Shown here: piece after piece, positions 9,572-18,939 of the stretch
Layout: each line of letters begins with the position of its first letter
Position numbering within the stretch: position 1 is the stretch's first letter
Assembly (NCBI RefSeq): GCF_017355165.1
Contig: NZ_JADILK010000005.1
Location: 124,001 to 188,000 of the forward strand
Direction of reading: 5' to 3'
DNA from: Bacillus sp. SD075
GTDB lineage: Bacteria; Bacillota; Bacilli; Bacillales; DSM-1321
DNA length: 64,000 bases
The notes under the pieces: generated by a model
Told to the model about the DNA's origin: nothing
Seen by the model: the letters and a program-made list of their open reading frames with translations, nothing else
The model's database searches: none
Translations under genes and position numbers: made by a program

Positions 9572-10756
9572 CTAGATCGTTTCAATCATGATAGCCATTC
9601 CCTGTCCTCCGCCAACACAAAGTGTAGCAACTCCATATCTTTCTTTCCTGCGAATCAGTTCATGTATTAACGTTGTCACGATCCTGGCACCCGTCGATCC
9701 GACAGGATGCCCGAGTGCAATGGCTCCCCCGTTTACATTCACCTTGTTTTCATCTAGCGATAAATCCCTGATTACTGCCAATGCCTGTGAAGCGAACGCT
9801 TCATTTAATTCGAAAAGCCCAATTTCCTCTACTTTTTTCCCGGTGCGCTCCATAAGTTTTCCGACGGCTGGTACTGGACCAATTCCCATCACTTCAGGCG
9901 AAACTCCCGCAGTCGCCCAATCGACAACCTTTGCGATTGGCTTTACTTGTAACCGTTTCGCTTCACTGGCTTTCATTAATACCAATGCAGCAGCCCCGTC
10001 ATTACGGCCACAAGCATTCCCTGCAGTGACGGTTCCATTTTCCCTGAATGCCGGTTTTAAGCTTGCAAGCTTTTCCATTGTGGTTTCGGGGCGTGGATAT
10101 TCATCCGTTTCAATGGTAACCGTACTTTTCCTGTCAGAGACCTGAACAGGAACGATCTCATCCTTGAACTTCCCTTCTTCTATCGCTTGCGCCGCTCTTC
10201 GTTGACTTTCCACTGAAAAGGCATCTTGTTCTTCCCTGGAAATGTTGTATCGCTGTGCAACATTTTCAGCGGTGATTCCCATCCCTAAACTTTCTCCGTA
10301 AATTTCTTGTGGTTGCTGTCCTGCTTCAGTATTTGAATCCACTAGTTTAGTCCTGTCTCCCCCAAAACGGGCACTTCTTAAATAAAGCGGAGCACGGCTC
10401 ATGCTTTCCGTACCGCCGGCAACAACTATATTTGCTTGACCTGAGCTTATTTGCTGTGCGGCTGAGGTGATGGCTTGCATTCCAGATGCGCATAACCGGT
10501 TTACCGTAAAAGCCGGTGCAGAATCGGGAATCCCTGAGCGCAGAGCTGCCACCCTCGCTACATTCGAGGATTCGGTTGTTTGCCTAACCTCCCCGAAAAT
10601 GACTTCATCGACTTGTTCAGCAGCAATATTAGCCCGCTTGATCGCTTCATTAATGGCAATGCTCGCTAAATGACCGGAACTAATCTCTTTAAATGCTCCA
10701 CCGTACTTTCCAATTGGTGTTCGTACAGCGCTCACGATTACGATATCTTCTCCCAT
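9572..10756 (-). CDS. Acetyl-CoA C-acyltransferase (thiolase)
   Basis: A 394-residue thiolase. The acyl-accepting cysteine is in [10 protein letters not shown] (about residue 88), the catalytic His in the [10 protein letters not shown] region, and the second cysteine in CVGGGQG close to the C-terminus. The ATG at 10756 has GGGAGG six bases upstream and begins [16 protein letters not shown], the normal thiolase start. It releases acetyl-CoA from 3-ketoacyl-CoA in beta-oxidation, or 3-oxoadipyl-CoA if it acts like PaaJ. The divergent paralogue at 12103 suggests different chain specificities. Confidence 0.9.
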   Translation of the reverse strand: MGEDIVIVSAVRTPIGKYGGAFKEISSGHLASIAINEAIKRANIAAEQVDEVIFGEVRQTTESSNVARVAALRSGIPDSAPAFTVNRLCASGMQAITSAAQQISSGQANIVVAGGTESMSRAPLYLRSARFGGDRTKLVDSNTEAGQQPQEIYGESLGMGITAENVAQRYNISREEQDAFSVESQRRAAQAIEEGKFKDEIVPVQVSDRKSTVTIETDEYPRPETTMEKLASLKPAFRENGTVTAGNACGRNDGAAALVLMKASEAKRLQVKPIAKVVDWATAGVSPEVMGIGPVPAVGKLMERTGKKVEEIGLFELNEAFASQALAVIRDLSLDENKVNVNGGAIALGHPVGSTGARIVTTLIHELIRRKERYGVATLCVGGGQGMAIMIETI

Positions 10757-10824
10757 TTCGTTCCTCCCTCTTAAAACAAGATACATTGGCTAAAGGCTAC
10801 TTGCCCGAATAAAACAGTAAACAC

Positions 10825-11973
10825 TTAACACTCTTCCAGGACATTCCTTGCGATGATTAAACGTTGGATTTCATTCGTTCCTTCGTAAATTTTCGTTATG
10901 CGGGCATCCCGATAAAAACGTTCAACTGGATATTCGGCCATATATCCCATTCCGCCATGAATTTGAACCGCTTTATCCGCCACCCTATTAAAAACGTCTG
11001 AAGCGAACAGTTTTGCCATTGATGCTTCCTTGATCACCTTTTTTCCTTCATCAATCTTTTGTGCCGCCATCATCGTCAATGCTCTTGCGGCTTCCGTTTC
11101 GGTTGCCATATCAGCAAGCATCCATTGAATCGCTTGGTTGTCCGCGATTGGTTTACCGAATTGAATGCGCTCTTTTGCATATTTGGCTGATAATTCAATT
11201 AATTTACCGCTTGATCCCACTGCTCTTGCAGCCAATCCTACACGCCCTTCACCTAAAATTTTAAGGGCAGAGATATATCCCATCCCAACTTCGCCGATAA
11301 CATTTTCTTCAGGTATGATACAATCCTCGAAAATGACCTGTGAGGTATATGATCCTCTTAACCCCATTTTTTTGTCCTTTTTGCCGACCGCCAAACCGGG
11401 AAAATCCCTTTCCACTAAAAAAGCAGTAATCCCTCCCTTTGCCCCTTTATCTTTATTCGTTAAAGCGAATACTGTATAAACATCAGCTATCGGCCCATTC
11501 GTGATGAAATGTTTCGTCCCGTTCATCATCCAGTAATCACCCTTCTTTTCTGCACTTGTTGCCAAATTGGTAGCATCCGATCCCGCTCCGGGTTCAGATA
11601 AAGCAAAAGCGCCAATTTTCGTGCCTGCTGCCATTTCAGGCAAGTATTTATTTTTCAAATGTTCGGATGCAAGCTTAACCAGACCTGTACTGCCAATCCC
11701 GGTGTGAGCGCTAATTAATGAAACAAAACCATTATGGGTCCTTCCTAACTGCTCTAATACGGTAGCCTTTCCCACCGCATTTAAGCCAATTCCACCGTAC
11801 TGTTCAGGAATGCTTATCCCGAATAAACCAAGGTCTTTTGCTTTTTCCACCAAATGCTCCGGGATGGCATCTTCTTCTTCTATTTGTATGGCATAAGGCT
11901 CCACTTCCCTTTCAACAAAATTACGGATCATTTCCTTCATTTGCTGCATTTCCTTGGTTAAAGTGATTGTCAT
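10825..11973 (-). CDS. Acyl-CoA dehydrogenase
   Basis: A 382-residue flavoprotein with the two family signatures GAFALSEPGAGSDA (about residue 123) and a C-terminal QIHGGMGYMAEYPVER segment, followed by the catalytic glutamate in YEGTNEIQR. Length and motifs match short/medium-chain acyl-CoA dehydrogenases. It introduces the trans-2 double bond into acyl-CoA and passes electrons to ETF. It lies between two thiolase genes on the same strand, so it probably serves the side chain or ring-opened product of the substrate taken up by this cluster. Confidence 0.9.
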   Translation of the reverse strand: MTITLTKEMQQMKEMIRNFVEREVEPYAIQIEEEDAIPEHLVEKAKDLGLFGISIPEQYGGIGLNAVGKATVLEQLGRTHNGFVSLISAHTGIGSTGLVKLASEHLKNKYLPEMAAGTKIGAFALSEPGAGSDATNLATSAEKKGDYWMMNGTKHFITNGPIADVYTVFALTNKDKGAKGGITAFLVERDFPGLAVGKKDKKMGLRGSYTSQVIFEDCIIPEENVIGEVGMGYISALKILGEGRVGLAARAVGSSGKLIELSAKYAKERIQFGKPIADNQAIQWMLADMATETEAARALTMMAAQKIDEGKKVIKEASMAKLFASDVFNRVADKAVQIHGGMGYMAEYPVERFYRDARITKIYEGTNEIQRLIIARNVLEEC

Positions 11974-12102
11974 GAGTATATTCCTCCTTGGTATGTATGG
12001 TATCTATTATTAAGTTTTCTTCTCATTGGATATAGCTGAATGTCTTGTTATCATCTAATCATTTAATGGAATTCATTTTGTTCTGGTATATTATTAAAAA
12101 AG

Positions 12103-13275
12103 TCAAACGTCACGCTCAATTATCGTAGCAATTCCCTGTCCGCCACCAATGCAAGCTGAAATAAGAGCGAATCTTCCGGCAGAACGCTTCAATTCATAAA
12201 CTGCTTTCGTCATGAGGATGGCACCCGTCGCACCTAATGGGTGTCCATGTGCAATGGCTCCCCCGTTCACATTCACTCTTGCCGGATTCATATCAAGCTC
12301 CCTATCACAAGCAATGACTTGAGCGGCAAAGGCTTCATTAATTTCAATGATGTCCATTTCATTTAAGGTAAGCCCTGATTTGTCCATTACCTTTCTAATA
12401 GCAGGAACAGGTCCTATACCCATATAATTTGGATCTACCCCTGCAACAGCCTGGGCCCTAATCGTCGCTAAAGGCTTAATCCCCAATTCCGCCGCTTTTT
12501 CCCTCGACATTATGACCAGGGCTGATGCGGCATCATTCAATCCCGAACTATTGCCTGCAGTAACGGACCCACCTTCTAAAAACGCAGGTGATAATTTGGC
12601 CAGCCCTTCTTTCGTTATTTGCGGTCGTGGATGTTCATCCAATTTAAATTCGATATCGTTGCCTTTTCTGACGGGAATGTAAATAGGTGCAATTTGCTCA
12701 TTGAAACGGCCCTCTTCCACAGCCCTGGCCATATTTTTTTGGCTTTGCAAAGCGAATGCATCTTGTTCTTCCCTGCTGACCTCATATTTTTCCGCTAAGT
12801 TTTCAGCCGTGATTCCCATCGGGGGATCGCCAATCTCTTTTGGGGACAACCGGGACTTTCTGAACTGTGGTGGCTTGGCACTATATGGTTTTTCCGGACG
12901 ATCCATCAAGTATGGCGCCCTGCTCATGCTCTCGACCCCACCAGCGATATAGACATCGCCTTCGCCTGCCCGGATCGCCTGTGCAGCCAAGTTGACAGCA
13001 TTTATTCCCGATCCGCATTGACGGTCGACGGTCAGTCCCGGAAGAAGAATCGAGAGGCCTGTTTCCAGAGCAGTTAACCTAGCAATGTTTCCACCACCGC
13101 TTAACACATTCCCCATGATGACATCATCTATCATTCGAGGTTCGACATTCGCTCGTTTTATAGCTGCTTTCATCACTTCTGCCCCAAAAACGTGGGCAGG
13201 AACCGATGCAAGTGCACCTCCCTGTTTTCCAATTGCTGTTCGTACTGCAGAAACTATGACGGCATCTCTATTCAT
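12103..13275 (-). CDS. Acetyl-CoA C-acyltransferase (thiolase), second copy
   Basis: A 390-residue thiolase beginning [20 protein letters not shown]. The active-site cysteine is in DRQCGSGINA (about residue 88), the histidine in AHGHPLGATGA, and the C-terminal cysteine in CIGGGQG. It is clearly a paralogue of the thiolase at 9572. Having two thiolases beside a Paa-type oxygenase set resembles aromatic catabolic clusters in which one thiolase cleaves 3-oxoadipyl-type CoA esters. Which copy does that cannot be told here. Confidence 0.9.
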   Translation of the reverse strand: MNRDAVIVSAVRTAIGKQGGALASVPAHVFGAEVMKAAIKRANVEPRMIDDVIMGNVLSGGGNIARLTALETGLSILLPGLTVDRQCGSGINAVNLAAQAIRAGEGDVYIAGGVESMSRAPYLMDRPEKPYSAKPPQFRKSRLSPKEIGDPPMGITAENLAEKYEVSREEQDAFALQSQKNMARAVEEGRFNEQIAPIYIPVRKGNDIEFKLDEHPRPQITKEGLAKLSPAFLEGGSVTAGNSSGLNDAASALVIMSREKAAELGIKPLATIRAQAVAGVDPNYMGIGPVPAIRKVMDKSGLTLNEMDIIEINEAFAAQVIACDRELDMNPARVNVNGGAIAHGHPLGATGAILMTKAVYELKRSAGRFALISACIGGGQGIATIIERDV

Positions 13276-13371
13276 TTCCCCATCCGCTCCTTTTCCTTGT
13301 ATTCACACCATTTTGTGCAGGCATTCCTTCATTTCACTAGTTTCATTGAATGTAAGCAGGATCGGCCATGC

Positions 13372-14649
13372 TTATGAGGACTTAAGATCAACGTTATCCG
13401 ATCTTTTATTTTTATGATTCCCTTCTGGTTTGGCAGGTTTTACGAATATCGCAAACAGGATGCCAAAAGTCAGGACAAGGATGGCCATGAACAATATCGA
13501 TAAGTTATACCCCAATAGTTGATTTCCTCCAGCTAAACTTATGATGTAACCAGTTAAAAGAGGTGCAATAATGCCTGCTATATTCCCTGATGATGTTAAA
13601 ATGCTTGTCATCAATCCCCCCCGTTCTTGCATTTCATTGATCATGATCGTTGGTCCGATCGGTAAAATGGCATATGTAAGTCCCTTTGCTAAACACATGG
13701 CGACTATCACCCAGATTGGATTTTGAACTACCATAATAGAGGCAAAGAACAATGCACCAATAATCATAGCGCCCGCGACGACAAATACCCTCGATGACCG
13801 CCAATTCTGATTCTTCTTGAATATATGATCAGACGCCATTGAAACACCCATATAAATACATACGGAAACGACACCGATTATCGCAACGCTGGTTCCCATT
13901 TGACCTGGAGTCATTTTTACTGCTTCCACTAAATAAATCGGGAGCCAGACAGAAAACCAGACAACTAAAATATACGTTGAAAAATAAGCGAGTGTAGTAA
14001 ACAAAGCAGTAGGTGAAGCCAGTAGCAATAAAAAGTCTTTCACTTTTATTTTTTCTAGTTTTAATTTCTTTTTCTTTTGTATGTTTTCATATACTTCCAC
14101 TGGATTTTCCTTTGTTAAAAATTGAAAGAGGAAAAACCAGACGAGGCTTGCTGCACCAAGAGCCGCAAAGGCAACTTTCCAGCCGAATATCGTAATTAAG
14201 GAAACAAGGACCGGAGCCACGATCATCGCACCAACGGTTCCTCCGCCAACCACTACCGAATTGGCAAAGCCTTTCAGCTTCGGCGGAAACCACTTATCGG
14301 CATGGCTGTAAGCAATTGGACTATAGGGCCCTTCGAATGCCCCCAGTAAAATCCTGTATAGAATTAATAATGGAAGAGCGGTAATGGCCAAAACGCCGAA
14401 TTGTAAAACAGTCCATGTCAGCATGATGAATCCCAGTACTTTTTTAGCCCCCAGCCTATCAGCCCATGCTGCCCCAAAGATCCCTGTTACCGGGTAAAGC
14501 CAATAATAACTGCTTCCAACAAGCCCCCACTCCGCATAGGTAAGATCGAACTCCTTCATAATGGGAACAGCAGCAAGTCCTACGATCGATTTGTCTGCAA
14601 AATTGATGACGGCTCCAAAGAATAACAGAATGAGAACAACCCAACGCAT
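13372..14649 (-). CDS. MFS transporter of the anion:cation symporter type
   Basis: A 425-residue protein with about twelve transmembrane segments. The MFS signature between segments 2 and 3 (ADRLGAKKVLG, about residue 63) and the N-terminal layout fit the ACS family, which carries organic anions such as hexuronates, phthalate and hydroxyphenylacetate. It is encoded between a CoA ligase and a thiolase, so it probably imports the acid that the ligase activates. The tail after the last segment is basic and cytoplasmic. Confidence 0.8.
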   Translation of the reverse strand: MRWVVLILLFFGAVINFADKSIVGLAAVPIMKEFDLTYAEWGLVGSSYYWLYPVTGIFGAAWADRLGAKKVLGFIMLTWTVLQFGVLAITALPLLILYRILLGAFEGPYSPIAYSHADKWFPPKLKGFANSVVVGGGTVGAMIVAPVLVSLITIFGWKVAFAALGAASLVWFFLFQFLTKENPVEVYENIQKKKKLKLEKIKVKDFLLLLASPTALFTTLAYFSTYILVVWFSVWLPIYLVEAVKMTPGQMGTSVAIIGVVSVCIYMGVSMASDHIFKKNQNWRSSRVFVVAGAMIIGALFFASIMVVQNPIWVIVAMCLAKGLTYAILPIGPTIMINEMQERGGLMTSILTSSGNIAGIIAPLLTGYIISLAGGNQLLGYNLSILFMAILVLTFGILFAIFVKPAKPEGNHKNKRSDNVDLKSS

Positions 14650-14747
14650 ATGAATCCCTCCTCTTCTTTATTTTTGTTCACAACATCATATACCTTCCAA
14701 CGTGGGTTTAATCATAATGGTTGATGAGCAAACCGCATTCCCCTCTT

Positions 14748-16349
14748 TCATTCCTTTTCTAATTCTTCTTTAACTAACAATCTTTTTAATAGTTTTCCCA
14801 CTGTATTTCGCGGAAGTTCTTTTCTCAATTCAAATACTTTCGGTACCTTATAAGGCGTCAATTGGGAATAACAATATCCTTCTATTTCTTCAAGATCTAC
14901 GGAAGCGCTTTCTTTAGGTACAATGAATGCTTTCACAATTTCGCCTTTTTCCTTATGGGGAATGCCCACCACAGCTGCCTCTTTAATTGCCGGATGTTCA
15001 TACAGAACCCCTTCTACCTCCTGCGGGTAAATATTGAATCCGCCGACGATGATCATTTCTTTTTTTCTGCCGACTATATAGAAATATCCTTCTTCATCCA
15101 TCACAGCAAGATCGCCGGTATATAGCCAGCCATTCTGCAAGGCCTTTTTGGTTTCTGCTTCGTTATTCCAATAACCCTTCATGATTTGCGGACCTTTTAT
15201 GAGCAACTCCCCGACGCATGTGTCAGGCACTTCATTATTTTCATCGTCAATGATCATACAGTCCGTTCCAGGAAATGGGATGCCAATGCTTCCTATTTTC
15301 CTTTTTCCGAAAGGTGGATTACGATGAGTGGAAGGTGAAGCCTCCGACAAACCGAAGCCCTCTCCTATTTTGGCACCGGTCAGCTCCTCAAATCTCTTAA
15401 TTACTTCAACCGGCAGGGGCGCCGATCCACAAGAGCAACTTCTTAAACAATTCAGTCCATAGTTTTCAATTCCTGGATGATTGACGAATGCATTGTACAT
15501 CTTTGGAACTCCTGGAAAGAAAGTCGGACGGTACTTTTTTATTTTTGCAAGTACCTCTTGAAGTTCGAATCTAGGAAATAAGAGAATGGCAGCTCCAATA
15601 TAGATACCTAAATTCATTGCACTTGTCATGGCATAAACATGGTAAAGAGGCGTAGCTGCCAAAACGATTTCTTCGCCGGGTTTCAGGGAATCCCCATACA
15701 TTACAAAGCTCTGCACGACATTGGAGGTTAAATTATGGTGAGTAAGCATGACACCCTTCATCTTCCCAGTAGTGCCGCCAGTATATTGGATGACTGCGGT
15801 ATCTTCACGCGGGCTTATCTTTTCGGGCTTCCTAATGGCCTCACCGGTTTCAATCATCTTTTGAAGGGAATAAGAACCAATTTGATCATTTTCCGTGTCA
15901 ATGCAAACATCAAATTCATATATCGCTTTCGTTTCTTCGATTGTATTTGCGGCCGTTTGGTCAAATATAATATTCTTGGTATCCGAATCTATTAAAATTT
16001 GCAATAGTTCCCGTGGTTTATACATCGGATTAATTTGTACAACTAACAGACCTAGAGCCTGGGCAGCATAATAACTGATTATGAAATATGGGTGGTTGGC
16101 CATCATCAGACCAATCCGTTCACCTTTAACGAAACCCATTTCTTTCCATTTCCCTGCAAGTTTGTCTACCTGCAGTTTTAGATTCTTATAATCCATGGAC
16201 TGGTCTTCATAAATGATGGCTGTATGGTGTGGAAACTTACTTGCTGCTACATCAAGCAGTGAATAGACGGATATTTCCGGTAACTTCATAGATTTCATTC
16301 TTTCAACATACCACTGCTCCCATGGTTTATTTATCGTTTTTCGCACCAT
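14748..16349 (-). CDS. AMP-forming acyl/aryl-CoA ligase
   Basis: An enzyme of about 533 residues of the ANL superfamily with YTGGTTGKMKG (near residue 185), the adenylate motif GFGLSEASPSTHRNP and the hinge IVGRKKEMIIVGGFNIYP. The start is uncertain: ATG at 16349 (MVRKTINKPWE) follows GGAGGG closely, and the next codon, GTG, has a more normal spacing. It is the head of a run with the MFS transporter, thiolases and dehydrogenase and is similar throughout to the ligase at 7410, suggesting an in-cluster duplication. It would trap the imported acid as a CoA thioester. Confidence 0.85.
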   Translation of the reverse strand: MVRKTINKPWEQWYVERMKSMKLPEISVYSLLDVAASKFPHHTAIIYEDQSMDYKNLKLQVDKLAGKWKEMGFVKGERIGLMMANHPYFIISYYAAQALGLLVVQINPMYKPRELLQILIDSDTKNIIFDQTAANTIEETKAIYEFDVCIDTENDQIGSYSLQKMIETGEAIRKPEKISPREDTAVIQYTGGTTGKMKGVMLTHHNLTSNVVQSFVMYGDSLKPGEEIVLAATPLYHVYAMTSAMNLGIYIGAAILLFPRFELQEVLAKIKKYRPTFFPGVPKMYNAFVNHPGIENYGLNCLRSCSCGSAPLPVEVIKRFEELTGAKIGEGFGLSEASPSTHRNPPFGKRKIGSIGIPFPGTDCMIIDDENNEVPDTCVGELLIKGPQIMKGYWNNEAETKKALQNGWLYTGDLAVMDEEGYFYIVGRKKEMIIVGGFNIYPQEVEGVLYEHPAIKEAAVVGIPHKEKGEIVKAFIVPKESASVDLEEIEGYCYSQLTPYKVPKVFELRKELPRNTVGKLLKRLLVKEELEKE

Positions 16350-16680
16350 TATCCCTCCATACATAATCGAATTTCATATCGTGCATGTTTGATTTATACT
16401 TATTATTATTATTATGATTATGCAACTTGCATGCCAAGTCCTATTTTTGTGTAAAATCGCTTAATATTAAGATCAGTCAATTCATTAATGAATTTTATTC
16501 ACATATAATGCCTTTCTATAGAGGATTCATCGAAATACCAATAATTCATTATTGAATTTTTACAGAATCCGGTTGGTTTTCAATCGATATTGAAAAATAG
16601 GTTTTTACCATATTATAGATTATATCTACTCACATATCGTGATTTTAATTTTATCCTTGATGTATTATAAAATTGAAAAA

Positions 16681-16702
16681 GCCCATCCAGCTAAGGATGG
16701 GC
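16681..16702 (-). terminator. Terminator on the minus strand
   Basis: Stem GCCCATCC/GGATGGGC with a 6-nt loop, followed on the minus strand by TTTTTC. It lies in the gap between the amidohydrolase gene and the ligase at 14748. Confidence 0.65.
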
Positions 16703-16713
16703 AACTGCAATGT

Positions 16714-16824
16714 TTATTGTGTTCCTGTTGAGAAAATTGGTCTATCTACTGCAACGTTCTCTATATTTATAGATGTCGGTCCTCGATTCGGTCCTTATTT
16801 ATTCGGATTCTTTATAACGGTCAT
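16714..16824 (-). pseudogene. Possible small decayed gene
   Basis: Minus-strand frame starting ATG at 16824 (MTVIKNPNK), interrupted by one TAA and then continuing with a protein-like segment (GPNRGPTSINIENVAVDRP) to a stop at 16714, just before a terminator. The family is not recognised. Its position right before the terminator is the main support; it may simply be chance. Confidence 0.25.
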
Positions 16825-16883
16825 GTCGCACAGTCACTTATATGCGCATCGTCATCAAAAAATATCTACACCCTATCTAAAAT

Positions 16884-16922
16884 AATCTTCTTATTACTGT
16901 ATGGCAATAAGAAGATTTTTTT
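16884..16922. terminator. Hairpin terminator, mainly plus-strand
   Basis: A 12-bp stem (16884-16895 with 16906-16917) followed by a run of seven T on the plus strand. On the minus strand it would also fold just after the amidohydrolase gene, so it may act in both directions. Confidence 0.6.
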
Positions 16923-16995
16923 AAAACTTACGATGGGTAACTGGAATCTCGCTCCTTAATAATACCATCGCTTATTTAATAAAATATTCGCAAAA

Positions 16996-18813
16996 TTAAA
17001 TACAAATATCATCTGTCCTATTCTCTATGCTTTCCATTTCTTTTAAAAATTTCGTCATGGATATAGAAGGAAATATGATGCTATCGGTTTTCACATCGTA
17101 TAGCCCAAAGGGATTTAAACGCAGCCCAGGAAGAAAGTCACAAGTTAAAAATAATAAGGTATATAAGATGTCGTGGAATGGAAACCCCCTCGATTGGACA
17201 CTCGTTAATAATTCATCATTACATTCTACTGCCTTTTCAAATGAAGGGTCAGAAGTCATCATTCCCGTAAGCTGTAAAGGAATTTCGAGTATGATTTCTT
17301 TGCCATCGACAATTACGATTCCTCCTCCCAATTCATGAACACGTGAAGCAGCTTTTGCCATCGCCTCTGGATTTCTTCCGATGGTGAGCAAGTCAGTCGT
17401 TGTATTAAAGGTCGATGCCATTCCATCTAAATCCACTGCAAACTTTTCTAAAATACCTTTTGTCACCCACTCCCCCTTTCTATCGATCAGAGCTGCATAC
17501 ATAAGTCCTTCTTGATTCGAAAGATCGACAAACCCATTCTTGGTTGGAAGCCCCAAATCTTTTCGTTTGGTTATTACATTGCTCAGAAAATGAATAACAG
17601 GTACTGAATCACTTGAAGATTCGATTGGATAAAGATATAAATCATGATTTTCCAGAATTCCACTTGAAAAGGAAAATGGATTTTTAGGTAAATGCATATC
17701 CCAATCCAAATCTGGCATCTGGATCGTCAACTCTCCATTTTCTGCAACAATTTCCCCGTTTGAGATCACTAAGTCTGGTCGAAACTGCACCAAATCTGGC
17801 AACAATAATATATCCGCTTTTTTACCTGGAGCCAAGCCGCCAATATAATCGTCCTGTTTTAGGTATGTAGCCGCATTGATGGTAACCATCTGAATAGCTT
17901 TCATAACCGGGACTCCATGTTCCACAGCCTGCCTGACAAGTCCATCGACGAATCCTTCTTTTTCAATAAAAGATGGATGCGGACCATCTGTGGTCATCAA
18001 AATCCTGCTCGTACTTACTTGTCCATCTGTAATCAGCTTTATTATTTTTGACAAGTCCGGACGAAGCGAACTATTTCTTAGGACCGTCCATAAACCCAAC
18101 CGTAAACGATCCAGGGCCTCTTCCGCGGTTATCGCTTCATGACAGGCACTTATACCTGTAGCTGCAATTGAATTTAATTTTTCATATGAGCAACCTGCAT
18201 TATGCCCATCAGCTACTTTCCCCATTTTTTTAGCTGCATCTATAATATCGAGTAAAACTGGATCCCCTTTGTATAGTAATGGCCAACGAGTCACTTCTGC
18301 CGTTCCAAGTACTTCTTCAATCGAAAGTAGCTCCATTATGTCCTCTTTATTGAACCAGTCCCTTTCACCCGGATATTTAGCCTGTGAAACTAATCTTATT
18401 AACCAAAAAAAATTTCCTGGCAGTTTCTTCAACTCTCCTAGAAGCCTTTTAAAGCCCGAGTGACCCAAGTGCAAATAAAAAAATAGATTATCATTCACAG
18501 TAGTGGTAGTCCCCAACGGCAATACTTTTGCGGTGATACTTATAGGATTATATATAACCCAGGGATGTGCATGAGTTTCGATGAATCCTGGGGATACATA
18601 CATACCATTGGCATCTATTACAGTGGTGTTTTCATTCATCCTCACTTCATTTTCCCCTACATATGCAATGCAACCTTTATATAGCGCAATATTTTGCTGA
18701 AGAAATTCACCAGAATAAACATTAATAACCGTTCCGCCTTTAATAAACATATCAGCGGGTCGTTTTCCTTGTGCCACTTCAATCAATTCTTTCCGTTCCG
18801 CTCTTGCATCCAT
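16996..18813 (-). CDS. Adenine-deaminase-like amidohydrolase
   Basis: A protein of about 605 residues with the metal-binding HxH motif in ETHAHP, a central amidohydrolase domain with further metal ligands (GHNAG, TTDGPHPS) and the C-terminal adenine-deaminase domain (VVDGKEIILEIPLQLTGMM). The layout matches the YerA/Ade-like branch of Bacillus. The start at 18813 (MDARAERKE) follows GGGGGAG by six bases. Canonical members deaminate adenine, but this branch is often of unproven activity. Its position between two CoA ligases in an aromatic-type cluster is odd and could mean another substrate. Confidence 0.75.
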   Translation of the reverse strand: MDARAERKELIEVAQGKRPADMFIKGGTVINVYSGEFLQQNIALYKGCIAYVGENEVRMNENTTVIDANGMYVSPGFIETHAHPWVIYNPISITAKVLPLGTTTTVNDNLFFYLHLGHSGFKRLLGELKKLPGNFFWLIRLVSQAKYPGERDWFNKEDIMELLSIEEVLGTAEVTRWPLLYKGDPVLLDIIDAAKKMGKVADGHNAGCSYEKLNSIAATGISACHEAITAEEALDRLRLGLWTVLRNSSLRPDLSKIIKLITDGQVSTSRILMTTDGPHPSFIEKEGFVDGLVRQAVEHGVPVMKAIQMVTINAATYLKQDDYIGGLAPGKKADILLLPDLVQFRPDLVISNGEIVAENGELTIQMPDLDWDMHLPKNPFSFSSGILENHDLYLYPIESSSDSVPVIHFLSNVITKRKDLGLPTKNGFVDLSNQEGLMYAALIDRKGEWVTKGILEKFAVDLDGMASTFNTTTDLLTIGRNPEAMAKAASRVHELGGGIVIVDGKEIILEIPLQLTGMMTSDPSFEKAVECNDELLTSVQSRGFPFHDILYTLLFLTCDFLPGLRLNPFGLYDVKTDSIIFPSISMTKFLKEMESIENRTDDICI

Positions 18814-18939
18814 TTTCCTCTCCCCCACCATTCAAATGACAATTGAACATTATTTCATGTTGGATGAATCACATTATAAATTTGCAGACATTCATATCAA
18901 GTCCACCTTCATGGAAATTGAATCTTCCTTGCTGTTTGT

